Source: JAWKUK01 sp964402175 (GTDB taxonomy: Bacteria > Planctomycetota > UBA1135 > GCA-002686595). From it: a stretch of 64,000 nucleotides of DNA. This document shows positions 27,090-38,382 of this stretch, piece by piece (positions within the stretch are counted from its first letter, which is position 1; every line of letters starts with the position of its first letter). The position numbers and the translations under genes were made by a program. The DNA lies in the NCBI GenBank assembly GCA_964402175.1, contig CAYOBN010000008.1, positions 31,352 to 95,351 on the forward strand. The letters run 5' to 3'. The notes beneath the pieces are model-generated. The model was not told where the DNA came from, made no database searches, and was given only the letters and a program-made list of their open reading frames with translations.

Positions 27090-29126
27090 ATGACCGACCG
27101 GGACCCCGAGTCGACCGGTGCTGCGGCCCCAGCCAGCCTGGTGCCCGTGAGCCCTCGCACCCTCCTCGACACCGTCGACGACCCCGCCGACCTTCGCGCG
27201 CTGGCGGCCGCCGATGTACCGCGCCTCTGCGAGGACGTGCGCAAGTTCCTCCTGGACACCGTGCAGGCGACGGGCGGACACCTCGGCTCGAACCTCGGGA
27301 TCGTCGAGCTCACCGTCGCGCTGCACCGGGTCTTCGACTTCCGCCGCGACCGGATCGTCTTCGACGTGTCGCACCAGGCGTATCCGCACAAGGTGCTCAC
27401 GGGTCGCAAAGACCGCTTCGGCACCCTGCGGCGCACCGGCGGGCTGTGCGGCTTCACGCACCCCGAGGAGTCCGAGTACGACCTCTTCCACACGGGCCAT
27501 GCGGGCACGAGCGTCAGCCTCGGGCTCGGCCTCGCGACAGCGCTGGCCCGCGAGGAGGACCCGCCCCACGTCGTGTCGGTGATCGGCGATGCGAGCCTCG
27601 GCGCCGGCGTCGCGTTCGAGGCGCTCAACCATGCGGGCGCGACCAAGACCCGGTTGCTCGTCGTGCTGAACGACAACGAGTGGTCGATCTCCAAGTCCGT
27701 CGGGTCGCTGTCGCGTTACCTCTCGCGCCTCCGCGCGAGCCGCTTCGTACAGCGCGCCGGGCAAGAGACGCGCAGCCTGATCGAGGCGTTGCCGCTGATC
27801 GGTCGCCGCGCGTCGAAGGCCTTCGACGACCTGGGCGAGGTCATGCGCCACGCGTTCGTGCCGGGCCACGTGTTCGAGGAGCTCGGCGTGCGCTACGTCG
27901 GCCCCGTCGACGGCCACGACGTCGCGTTGCTCGAGGACACGCTGCGCCGCGTGCGCGAGCTCGACGGCGTCGTGTTGCTGCACGTGCTCACCGAGAAGGG
28001 CAAGGGGCACCCCGACGGTCCGAGCCACCCGGAGCGGGTGCACGCCGTGAAGGGCCAGAAGCCCGCGGCGAAGGCCGACGCCGCGCCGAAACCCGAGAAA
28101 AAGGTCGAGAAGATCGAGCCGCCGAAGCCTCCGACGACCGCAGAAGGCCGACCGAGCGCCGAGTCGTCGGTCTCGTACACGAAGGTCTTCGCGGACGCCC
28201 TGATCGACCTCGCCGACCGCGACCTGCGGGTCCACGCGCTGACCGCTGCGATGCCGTCCGGTACGGGCCTCGACGCGTACGCGCTGCGCCATCCGACGCG
28301 CTTCCACGACACGGGGATCTGCGAACAACACGCCGTCGCGATGGCGGCGGGGATGGCCAAAGCGGGCCTGCGCCCCGTCGCGGCGATCTATTCGACGTTC
28401 TTGCAGCGCGGCTACGACCAGGTCTTCCAGGAGGTCGCTCTGCAGGACCTGCCGGTGACCTTCGCGCTCGACCGCGCTGGCCCCGTCGGCCAGGACGGCC
28501 CGACCCACAACGGCGTCTTCGACATCGCGTACCTGCGCACGCTGCCGAACTTCGTGCTCGCCGCGCCGCGCGATGCGACGGACATGCGCCGGATGCTGGA
28601 GCTCTCCCTGCGCACCGACCATCCGTTCGCGCTGCGTTTCCCGCGGGGCAACGTCGTCGCGCGCGAGGTGCTGCCGGAGGGCGAGCGCCGATCGCTCGAG
28701 GTCGGTACGGCCGAGGTCCTGCGCGAAGGTGAAGCGGCGACCATCTGGGCCTATGGCTCGATGGTCGGGGTCGCGCTGGACGCCGCGCAGATGTTGGCGG
28801 CGCGCGGCGTCGAGGTCGGTGTCGTCGATGCGCGCTTCGCGAAGCCGCTCGACGAGGACCTCCTCGCGCGGCACTTGCGCAGCCACCGCTACGTCGTGAC
28901 CCTCGAAGACCACCAGCGCGCAGGCGGCTTCGGCTCTGCGGTGCTCGAAGCTGCGAGTCGCGTGCCGGAGCTCGATGCACCGCTCGGCCGGGTCAAGGTG
29001 CTCGGGATCCCCGACCGTTACATCGAACACATGACGAGCCGCGAGGAGCAACTCGCGGCGGCGGGTGTCGACGCGGCCAGCGTCGAGCGCACCCTCGTGG
29101 CGCTCCTGCGGCCCGTGCCGCGCTGA
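27090..29126 (+). CDS. dxs: 1-deoxy-D-xylulose-5-phosphate synthase
   Basis: 678 residues, starting at ATG 27090. It condenses pyruvate with glyceraldehyde 3-phosphate using thiamine diphosphate, the first step of the MEP isoprenoid pathway in the cytoplasm. All hallmarks are visible: GGHLGSNLGIVELTVALH, the SHQAYPHKVLTGR segment, the ThDP motif GDASLGAGVAFEALNHAG to LNDNEWSIS, then the transketolase pyrimidine domain with YSTFLQRGYDQVFQEVALQDLPV and HNGVFDIAYLR. Unusual is a Lys/Pro/Ala-rich linker at about residues 320-350 (KADAAPKPEKKVEKIEPP) between domains I and II. The NAD kinase gene follows 11 bases later. Confidence 0.96.
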   Translation: MTDRDPESTGAAAPASLVPVSPRTLLDTVDDPADLRALAAADVPRLCEDVRKFLLDTVQATGGHLGSNLGIVELTVALHRVFDFRRDRIVFDVSHQAYPHKVLTGRKDRFGTLRRTGGLCGFTHPEESEYDLFHTGHAGTSVSLGLGLATALAREEDPPHVVSVIGDASLGAGVAFEALNHAGATKTRLLVVLNDNEWSISKSVGSLSRYLSRLRASRFVQRAGQETRSLIEALPLIGRRASKAFDDLGEVMRHAFVPGHVFEELGVRYVGPVDGHDVALLEDTLRRVRELDGVVLLHVLTEKGKGHPDGPSHPERVHAVKGQKPAAKADAAPKPEKKVEKIEPPKPPTTAEGRPSAESSVSYTKVFADALIDLADRDLRVHALTAAMPSGTGLDAYALRHPTRFHDTGICEQHAVAMAAGMAKAGLRPVAAIYSTFLQRGYDQVFQEVALQDLPVTFALDRAGPVGQDGPTHNGVFDIAYLRTLPNFVLAAPRDATDMRRMLELSLRTDHPFALRFPRGNVVAREVLPEGERRSLEVGTAEVLREGEAATIWAYGSMVGVALDAAQMLAARGVEVGVVDARFAKPLDEDLLARHLRSHRYVVTLEDHQRAGGFGSAVLEAASRVPELDAPLGRVKVLGIPDRYIEHMTSREEQLAAAGVDAASVERTLVALLRPVPR

Positions 29127-29137
29127 AGGCGCCTTCC

Positions 29138-30046
29138 GTGGCTCCGCAGCGCGATCCGACCTACGACGTGCGCCGCTGGCCCGAGGCCGGCGCGGGCGTC
29201 GAGCGTGTGCTCGTGCTGGCGGACGAGCAGAAACCGAAGGTCGGCGCGGCGCTGCCGGAGGTCATGGCGTTCCTCGAAGGGCACGGGGTCGCGGTCGAGG
29301 CCCAGCACGACGTACGCGCGCTCGCGCGCGGTGAGGGCCTCGACCTCGGCACCGTGCCGGACCTCGTCGTCGTGCTCGGCGGCGACGGCAGCGTGCTCAC
29401 CGCCGTCCAGCTCTTCCAGGACGCGCCCGTGCCGACGATCGGCATCAACTTCGGCCGCGTGGGGTTCCTGGCGTCGGTGGAGGCCACCCGCTGGCGCGAA
29501 GGGCTGCTGGAGGTCCTGCAAGGCAAAGCGCTCGTCGAGCCGCGGATGCGGCTGACCGCGCGCCTCGAGCAGCGCGGCGCCGTGCACACTTGGATCGCCC
29601 TGAACGACGTCGTGCTGTCGCGCGGCTCGGGTCCGTCGATGGTGTCGGTGCGGCTCTTCGACGGCGGCGCGCGCGTCGCGGACTACCGCGCCGACGGCCT
29701 CATCTTCGCGACCGCCAGCGGGTCGACGGCGTACTCGCTGGCCGCGGGCGGCCCGATCCTCGCGCCGACGATGGCCGCGGTGGTCGTGACGCCGATCTCG
29801 GCGCACTCGCTCTCGCACCGGCCGCTCGTGCTCGGCGGGACCCACGAGCTCGTCGCTGAGCTCGTCGCGGCGGCTGAAGACGCCACCGTCGTCGTCGACG
29901 GCCGCGAAGCCGTGCCGGTCGCGGTGGGGGATCGCTTGGTCGTCACGAGCGGCGTCGCACCGTACCCGCTCCTGACGCTGCAAGCGCTGGACCCGTGGCG
30001 CCGGCTGCGCGACCGCCTCGGTTGGCGTGGCAACTTCGAGGAGTGA
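29138..30046 (+). CDS. nadK: NAD kinase
   Basis: 302 residues, starting at GTG 29138 eleven bases after dxs. NadK phosphorylates NAD to NADP. The catalytic glycine motif GGDGS is at residues 81-85 (VVVLGGDGSVLTAVQLF), followed by GINFGRVGFLASV, the LNDVVLSRG strand and the SGSTAYSLAAGGPILAP motif of the second domain. Length is normal for bacterial NadK. Coupling with dxs makes sense since the MEP pathway consumes NADPH. It converges with lolD, 36 bases away. Confidence 0.95.
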   Translation: MAPQRDPTYDVRRWPEAGAGVERVLVLADEQKPKVGAALPEVMAFLEGHGVAVEAQHDVRALARGEGLDLGTVPDLVVVLGGDGSVLTAVQLFQDAPVPTIGINFGRVGFLASVEATRWREGLLEVLQGKALVEPRMRLTARLEQRGAVHTWIALNDVVLSRGSGPSMVSVRLFDGGARVADYRADGLIFATASGSTAYSLAAGGPILAPTMAAVVVTPISAHSLSHRPLVLGGTHELVAELVAAAEDATVVVDGREAVPVAVGDRLVVTSGVAPYPLLTLQALDPWRRLRDRLGWRGNFEE

Positions 30047-30055
30047 CCGCGCCCG

Positions 30056-30084
30056 CGCTGCGCAGCGACAAGGTCGTCCGACCT
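30056..30084. terminator. Possible bidirectional terminator between nadK and lolD
   Basis: Two back-to-back inverted repeats fill the gap between convergent genes: the palindrome CGCTGCGCAGCG (30056-30067) and AGGTCG-TC-CGACCT (30071-30084), the latter touching the lolD stop codon. There is no T-tract, so factor-independent termination is uncertain. Confidence 0.35.
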
Positions 30085-30811
30085 AACGCTCGCCGACGAC
30101 GCGGCCGTCTTCCATGTGGACGACCCGCTGGCAGCGCGACGCGAGGCGCTCGTCATGGGTGACGAGGAGCAACGACGTCCCGCGGCGGCCCTGTTCGTCC
30201 AGTAGGAGCTCGAGCACCTTCTCGCCGGTCCCGCGGTCCAGGTTGCCCGTCGGTTCGTCGGCGATGAGGATCGTCGGGTCCAGGATCAGCGCGCGCGCGA
30301 TCGCGACCCGCTGCTGTTCCCCGCCGGACATCTGCCCCGGTCGGTGCCGGATGCGGTCGGCGAGGCCGAAGCGTTCGAGCATCTCGAGCGCGCTCGTGCG
30401 CAGCGCCTTGCGCCGCGAGTTGTATTCCCCCCGCGAGAGGCCGATCAGCGCCGGGAGCAGCACGTTCTCCAGCGCGTCGAGCTCCGCGAGCAGGTGATAG
30501 AACTGGAAGACGAAGCCGATGCGGCGGTTGCGCAGCCGCGCGCGTTCCTCGGTCGGGAGGCTCCACGCGCTGGTGCCTTCGACGTGCACTTCGCCGGCCG
30601 TCGGCCGGTCGAGGAGCCCGAGGATGTTGAGCAGCGTCGTCTTGCCTGCGCCCGAAGCTCCCATCAGCGCGAGGCGCTCCCCGCGCGCGAGCTCGAGGTC
30701 GACGCCGTGCAGGATCGGCAGCGTGCGGCTGCCGATCTGGTACGCGCGTTGGACGCCCCGCGCGGCGAGCGCGATCGCGGCGGGTGCGCCGGTGGTCAGC
30801 GTGCTCTCCAT
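30083..30811 (-). CDS. lolD: Lipoprotein-releasing ABC transporter ATPase LolD
   Basis: 242 residues, ATG at 30811. Walker A is at residues 51-59 (GASGAGKTT), the Q-loop follows (VFQFYHLL), the signature is MSGGEQQR at about 161-168, Walker B ILIADEPTGNLD at about 181-192, and the switch histidine is in LLVTHDERLA. With a LolC/E-type permease it extracts lipoproteins from the inner membrane for delivery to the outer membrane. Its ATG overlaps the stop of the permease gene by one base, so the pair is translationally coupled. MacB-type ATPases are the near alternative, but the short form and the partner support LolD. Confidence 0.92.
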   Translation of the reverse strand: MESTLTTGAPAAIALAARGVQRAYQIGSRTLPILHGVDLELARGERLALMGASGAGKTTLLNILGLLDRPTAGEVHVEGTSAWSLPTEERARLRNRRIGFVFQFYHLLAELDALENVLLPALIGLSRGEYNSRRKALRTSALEMLERFGLADRIRHRPGQMSGGEQQRVAIARALILDPTILIADEPTGNLDRGTGEKVLELLLDEQGRRGTSLLLVTHDERLASRCQRVVHMEDGRVVGER

Positions 30812-32202
30812 CACTCGTAACGCAGTGCGTCGACGGGGTTGAGGCGCGCGGCGCGCCAGGCCGGAATGGCGGCGAAGACGAGCGTCAGCGAGACCGCTCC
30901 GCCCACGATCCACGCGACGCCGCTGAAGGTCACGACGCTCGGGATGTGGTCGAAGAAGTACACCGTGCGATCGAAGATCTGCACGCCGAGGCCCTTCGAG
31001 AGCGCGCGCTCGATCGCGTCGATCTTCAGCGCCGCCCAGATCCCTGCGCCCGCGCCCAGCGCAGCGCCGAGGAACGCCTGCCACACGCCGATCATCAGGA
31101 ACATGCCCATGACGCCGCGCGGCGTCGCGCCGAGGGCCGTCAGGATGCCGATGTCGCGGCGCTTCTCGCTGACCATCATCGAGAGCAGCGCAAAGATCGT
31201 GAACCCCGCGACGACGAGCACGAGCGAGAGCATGATGCCGAGCAGCACCTTCTCGTTCTCGATCGCCTTCAGGATGTTCTGGCGCCGGTCCTCCCAGGTC
31301 GTGATCTCGCGCAGCCCGTCGGCCGGGTCGTGCAAGAAGCCCGCTTCGTGCAGCTTGATGTAGAGGTCCCGCCGCACCGCCACTTTGTCGCGCTCGTAAT
31401 CGACGAGCTTCACGAGGATCGCGGAGTAGTCGCGCGCGGCGGGGCCTTCGTTCACCCCCAGGTAGTCGGCGAGGTCGCGGCGGTCGAAGTACACCCGCTG
31501 CATGTCCATCTCGTTCTCGCCCGAGCGGAACGCGCCGGCGACGACGAACGAGCGCTTGGACGGCTCTTCGTTCACCTCGCGTGTGTCGCGATCGACCGTC
31601 GCGGTCAGGACCGGGATCTCCTGGCCCTTCTCGAGGCCCCACACCCGTGCGAGCTGCTCGCCGACGATCATCGGCGGCTTCGGACGGCCGTCGGGCCGAT
31701 AGCGGCGCGGCAGCTTGAACGGGTCCGCGGGATCGTCGGGGCGCAGCCCGAGCGTGCGCGCGCTCAGCGCGTCCTTCTGCAGGGACTCATCGAAGCTCGT
31801 CACGCGCCCTTCGCGTTCATGGTCCACTCCGACGAGCTCGACGAGCGTCAGCGCCTCCTGCATCGGCGTCTCCAGCGCGCGCGGCGCGAAGTCCGGCACG
31901 AGGAGGCCATACCAAACGAGCTGCGGCGTCGCAGCGACGACCCGCGGGTCCTCTTCGATGAGGGCCAGGAGCGCTTCGAGGTCGACCACCGGCCGCTGGC
32001 CATCGGCGATCGCCAGGTCCACGGGCGCGATGACGAGGTCGGCGAGGTTGCCCCGCAGGTGGTTCTTACTGGCCTGCACGAAACCCGTCATGATCGACAG
32101 GATCAGGATCAGCGCCGCGACCGCGACGAAGATGCCGGCGACGCCGATCCAGTTGGTCTTGCGCGCGCGCAAGTAGCGCAGGCTCAGGAAGGTCTTGAAC
32201 AT
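30811..32202 (-). CDS. lolC: Lipoprotein-releasing permease LolC/LolE
   Basis: 463 residues. The FtsX/MacB layout is clear: one helix at the N-terminus (WIGVAGIFVAVAALILILSIMTGF) followed by a large periplasmic domain with Q/E-rich folds, then three helices at about 310-345, 365-400 and 420-450. The start MFKTFLSLRYLRARK matches LolC/LolE. Only one permease gene is present, so the transporter may be a homodimer, as in bacteria with a single LolCE protein. Neighbours are lolD (one-base overlap) and lysS, which ends one base upstream of this gene's ATG, so all three are one operon. Confidence 0.92.
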   Translation of the reverse strand: MFKTFLSLRYLRARKTNWIGVAGIFVAVAALILILSIMTGFVQASKNHLRGNLADLVIAPVDLAIADGQRPVVDLEALLALIEEDPRVVAATPQLVWYGLLVPDFAPRALETPMQEALTLVELVGVDHEREGRVTSFDESLQKDALSARTLGLRPDDPADPFKLPRRYRPDGRPKPPMIVGEQLARVWGLEKGQEIPVLTATVDRDTREVNEEPSKRSFVVAGAFRSGENEMDMQRVYFDRRDLADYLGVNEGPAARDYSAILVKLVDYERDKVAVRRDLYIKLHEAGFLHDPADGLREITTWEDRRQNILKAIENEKVLLGIMLSLVLVVAGFTIFALLSMMVSEKRRDIGILTALGATPRGVMGMFLMIGVWQAFLGAALGAGAGIWAALKIDAIERALSKGLGVQIFDRTVYFFDHIPSVVTFSGVAWIVGGAVSLTLVFAAIPAWRAARLNPVDALRYE

Positions 32203-32203
32203 G

Positions 32204-33685
32204 CTAGGCGTCGTCCCCCGCGGGGTCGGCGTCCTGCGCCGCGATGCGGCGCATCGCGGGGAAGAGCAGCACGTCGCGGATCGAGTCCTGGCCCGTCAGC
32301 AGCATCACGAGGCGGTCGATGCCGATGCCGAGTCCGCCGGCCGGAGGCATGCCGTACTCGAGCGCTTGCACGTAGTCGACGTCGACTTCGCCCGGCGCCT
32401 CGGGGTCCTTCGTCGCGACCTGCTCGGCGAAGCGGCGGTGTTGTTCCTCGGGGTCGTTCAGCTCGCTGAACGCATTGCCGAGCTCCATGCCTGCGACGAA
32501 GACCTCGAAGCGCTCTGCGATGCGCGGATCCTCGGGGTTGGCCTTCGCCAGCGGGCAGATCGGCGTCGGGTAGTCCGTGACGAAGACGGGCCCGATGAGG
32601 TGCTCTTCGACCGTCGCTTCGAAGACGTCGTTCATGAGCTTCCAGTACTCACCCGGGTCCTTCAGCCCGAGCTCGCACGCTTTGGCGCGCACCGCGGGTT
32701 CGTCGTCGTAGCGGCAGCCCGCGTGGCGCTCGAAGAGCTCCGTGTAGCGCCAGCGCGGATACGGCGCCTTCAGGTCGAAGTCGCGCCCGCGGAAGTGGAT
32801 CCGCGTGTGCCCGTTCACCGCGATGGCTGCGGCTTCGACGAGGCGCTCGGTCAGCTCCATCATGCGCCGGTAGTCGGCCTGCGCTTCGTAGAGCTCGAGC
32901 ATCGTGAACTCGGGGTTGTGGCGCGTCGACAGCCCTTCGTTGCGGAAGTTGCGCGACACCTCGAACACACGCTCGAGGCCGCCGACGATCAGGCGCTTCA
33001 GGTAGAGCTCGGGCGCGATGCGCAGGTAGAGCTCTGCATCGAGCGCGTTGTGGTGGGTCACGAACGGCCGCGCTGTGGCGCCGCCGGCGATCGGGTGCAG
33101 CGTCGGCGTCTCGACCTCGAGGTACCCCTCGTCCTCGAGCGTGCGGCGGATCGCGCGCAGCGCGAGCGAGCGCTTCACGAAGACGTCCATGACCCCTTCG
33201 GAGGCCCACAGGTCGACGTAGCGGCGGCGGTAGCGCGCTTCGACGTCGGCGAGCCCGTGCCACTTCTCCGGCGGCGGGGCGACGGCTTTCGCGAGGAGCT
33301 GCACCTCGGTCGCCCAGACCGTGAGCTCACCCTTCTGGGTGAAACCCAGCTTGCCGGTCACCCCGACGAGGTCGCCGCCGTCGAGCCACTTGCGGCGCGG
33401 CCACCAGGCCTCGAGCTCGGCCTTCTGCAGGCCGACCTGGAGGCGCCCCGTGCGATCCTGCAGCGGGAAGAAGACGAGCTTGCCGAAGTCCCGCAGGCCC
33501 ATGAGGCGGCCGGCGACGGTCACCACCTGGCCGGCCGCGGGGCCGGGCTCTGCGGCCGTGCCCGCGCGCTCGACGAGGGCCGCGATGGGGGTGGCGTCGA
33601 CGCCGCGGGCGGGGTAGGGGTCGACCCCCTCGGCGCGCATGGCGGCGACCTTCGCGAGGCGGTCGGGGTGAGCGAGTTCGGTCAT
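32204..33685 (-). CDS. lysS: Lysyl-tRNA synthetase, class II
   Basis: 493 residues, ATG 33685. N-terminal OB fold (about 60-150: VVTVAGRLMGLRDFGKLVFFPLQD) for anticodon binding, then class II motif 1, motif 2 (FRNEGLSTRHNPEFTMLELY) and motif 3 (GLGIGIDRLVMLLTGQDSIRDVL). The lysine-specific GMELGNAFSELNDP segment is present, so this is not an aspartyl or asparaginyl enzyme. Length is typical. It is the first gene of a lysS-lolC-lolD operon and lies just downstream of tRNA-Ala on the same strand. Confidence 0.96.
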   Translation of the reverse strand: MTELAHPDRLAKVAAMRAEGVDPYPARGVDATPIAALVERAGTAAEPGPAAGQVVTVAGRLMGLRDFGKLVFFPLQDRTGRLQVGLQKAELEAWWPRRKWLDGGDLVGVTGKLGFTQKGELTVWATEVQLLAKAVAPPPEKWHGLADVEARYRRRYVDLWASEGVMDVFVKRSLALRAIRRTLEDEGYLEVETPTLHPIAGGATARPFVTHHNALDAELYLRIAPELYLKRLIVGGLERVFEVSRNFRNEGLSTRHNPEFTMLELYEAQADYRRMMELTERLVEAAAIAVNGHTRIHFRGRDFDLKAPYPRWRYTELFERHAGCRYDDEPAVRAKACELGLKDPGEYWKLMNDVFEATVEEHLIGPVFVTDYPTPICPLAKANPEDPRIAERFEVFVAGMELGNAFSELNDPEEQHRRFAEQVATKDPEAPGEVDVDYVQALEYGMPPAGGLGIGIDRLVMLLTGQDSIRDVLLFPAMRRIAAQDADPAGDDA

Positions 33686-33739
33686 GGTGCGGTGGGTCGT
33701 CGGGCCGCCCGGCGGGGCCCGGGCCGCACAGGGTAGCGG

Positions 33740-33811
33740 GCGGCAGGCCCCGAATGCAGCGCTGCGGCAGGCCCAGGAAGCAGCGCTGCGGCAAGCCCCG
33801 AAAGCAGCGCG
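33740..33811. repeat. 24-bp imperfect tandem repeat, three copies
   Basis: Three consecutive 24-base units (33740-33763, 33764-33787, 33788-33811) share the core GCGGCAGGCCC-GAA-GCAGCGC with a few changes. They lie between the lysS start and tRNA-Ala, i.e. in the presumed lysS leader. Confidence 0.85.
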
Positions 33812-33848
33812 GCGGCTGACCCGAAGGTCCGCCGCCGCGCGTTGGGGG

Positions 33849-33924
<76 letters not shown>

Positions 33925-34200
33925 GAGTTGTCTGTCTCGTTCCCTCGGCCCACCAGGGTGGGGCGGGCCAAGTTGTGAGGTTCGGACGCGGCAGGCCGGG
34001 TCGCCGGCGGCCGACCGAGGTCGGCGCCAGTGGGGGGCACCGGCCGCGTCCCCGCGCCGTCGCGCGGTAGGGCGGAGAGAATGGGGACCGAGGGCGCGCC
34101 CGTCAAGCACTTCCCGCGACTTTCTCGCGGCGCGGGCGCGGCGGCACCCCGGGTCCTCCCTATCATCGCGCCCCCGCGCGAGGGCGCGGCGACCTTCACC
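33925..34200. other. Intergenic region between tRNA-Ala and leuS
   Basis: 276 bases between the divergent tRNA-Ala and leuS genes. It must hold promoters for both. I saw no T-box or other structured leader and no clear hexamers. Confidence 0.4.
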
Positions 34201-36807
<2,607 letters not shown>

Positions 36808-36811
36808 GCGG

Positions 36812-36911
36812 NNNNNNNNNNNNNNNNNNNNNNNNNNNNNNNNNNNNNNNNNNNNNNNNNNNNNNNNNNNNNNNNNNNNNNNNNNNNNNNNNNNNNNNNN
36901 NNNNNNNNNNN
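36812..36911. other. Assembly gap (100 N)
   Basis: A run of exactly 100 N beginning four bases after the leuS stop. Unlike the first gap there is no repeat at its edges and no gene bridging it, so the adjacency of leuS and the PmbA/TldD pair is unproven. Confidence 0.99.
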
Positions 36912-36996
36912 CCGCCAACGTAAGCAGAATGAAAGTTCGGCGAAGGTCCTGATCCCGCATTGATACGGCCCCCCCGCGGTCGCCACACTGCGGGGA

Positions 36997-38358
36997 GTGA
37001 GCCTCCTGCAGGACGACCACGCGTACGAGCTGCTCGACGCGCTGCTCCAGGAGAGCCCGGCCGACGAGACCGAGCTCCGCCTGGAGTGCGTCGAAGAGCG
37101 CTTCGTGCGCTTCGCGCCCAGCGGCCCGACGGAGTCGGCCGACCGGGAGCGCTACGAAGTGGCCGTCCGCGTGCGGTTCGAGGCCCCCGGCGGGGGCTTC
37201 CGCGAGGCGCGCGCCACCGCGGGGACCCTCGACCGGGACGAGCTGCGCGCGGCCCTCGGCCGCGCGGTGACGCTGGCGCGGCTCGCGACCCCCGTCCCCG
37301 ACGCGCCGCCCCTCGGCGGACCGGTCGACGTGCCGGGCACCGCGCCGGTGCGCCCGACCCAGGACCACACGTTCCGCGAGAAGAACCTCTGGATCGCCGC
37401 CGCGCTCGCGCGGGCGGAGGCGGTCGGCCTCTGCGCCGCGGGGCTCGCGCGCACCCTCGTCGCGAACCGCACCCTCGTGAACTCCGCCGGCCGGCGCGTG
37501 CACGGGGCCCGCTCCAGCGCCGCGCTGCAGCTCGTCGCCGCCGACCGCAGCGGCGGCCAGGGCGGCATCGGCAGCGCCCAGCAGGTCGAAGGCAACGTCG
37601 ACCGCATCGACGTCGAGGCCCTGATCGGGCGGGCCGTCGGCGCCGCAGTCCGCGCGCGCCGCCCCGTCGCCGCCGAGCCGCGCGAGTGGGACGTCGTCTT
37701 TGCGCCCGAAGCGGTCGCAGCGCTCCTCGGCACCCTCGGCTTCCGCGCGCGGGACTTCGCCAGCGGGCGCTCGCTCCTGTCCGGACGCATCGGCGAGCGG
37801 ATGTTCCCTGCGGGCCTGACGCTCGTCGCGGACGCGGGGGGCCCCGAGCGCCCGACCTGGATCTTCGACGGCGAGGGCACCCCCACGGAGGCGGTCGCGC
37901 TGCTCGAAGGCGGCGCGCTCAAGGGGCCCGTCACCGACTGCCTCTGGGCGGCGCGCCTCGGTCGCCTGAACAGCGGCCATGCCAGCGCGCTACCGGCGCC
38001 CGCGGGCCCGGAGGCGCGCGACCTCCTGCTGGCCGCGGGTCCGCAGAGCGTCGAAGACCTCATCGCGGGGGTCCGCCGCGGCCTGTTCGTCTCTGCGCTC
38101 GCCGGCGTCGCCGTGGAAGAGCCGCGGGACCACGTCGTCTCGGCGACCACCCGCTACGGCGTGTTCCGCATCGACGACGGGGTGCTCGGCCCACCGATGG
38201 CGGACCTGCGCTGCGAGCTCTCGCTCGTCGAAGCCCTGACGCAGGTCACCGGTGTCGGCTCACGGGCCGAGCGCGTCGCCGTCGCCGGCGGCGGGTTCAT
38301 CACCGCACCGGCCTTACGCGTCGCGGCCGTACCGTTCACGGCTCCGAGTCCCACCTGA
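36997..38358 (+). CDS. PmbA/TldE-like protein
   Basis: 453 residues from GTG 36997 (GGGGAGTGA context). It has the TldD/PmbA fold outline: an N-terminal region with ELLDALLQESPADETELRLEC, a central RVHGARSSAALQLVAADRSGG strand and a C-terminal TRYGVFRIDDGVLGPPMADLRCELSLVEALTQVTGVG that ends in an FITAPALRVAAVPF strand, all typical. No HExxxH motif is present, as expected for the non-catalytic TldE subunit. TldD/TldE form a metalloprotease that trims peptides such as microcin B17 precursors or CcdA. It is followed 24 bases later by the TldD-like gene, so they form a pair. Start is moderately certain. Confidence 0.8.
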   Translation: MSLLQDDHAYELLDALLQESPADETELRLECVEERFVRFAPSGPTESADRERYEVAVRVRFEAPGGGFREARATAGTLDRDELRAALGRAVTLARLATPVPDAPPLGGPVDVPGTAPVRPTQDHTFREKNLWIAAALARAEAVGLCAAGLARTLVANRTLVNSAGRRVHGARSSAALQLVAADRSGGQGGIGSAQQVEGNVDRIDVEALIGRAVGAAVRARRPVAAEPREWDVVFAPEAVAALLGTLGFRARDFASGRSLLSGRIGERMFPAGLTLVADAGGPERPTWIFDGEGTPTEAVALLEGGALKGPVTDCLWAARLGRLNSGHASALPAPAGPEARDLLLAAGPQSVEDLIAGVRRGLFVSALAGVAVEEPRDHVVSATTRYGVFRIDDGVLGPPMADLRCELSLVEALTQVTGVGSRAERVAVAGGGFITAPALRVAAVPFTAPSPT

Positions 38359-38382
38359 CCCTCGAACCCGCCCCCTCGCCCC

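Noticed and set aside
25797..29051. A 1084-codon minus-strand frame opposite the thioredoxin gene and dxs
   Set aside because: dxs and the thioredoxin are certain on the plus strand; the frame has no family features.
34030..34200. N-terminal extension of leuS from an upstream ATG
   Set aside because: The extra 57 residues are Pro/Arg/Gly-rich and unlike any LeuRS; GTG 34201 gives the normal N-terminus.
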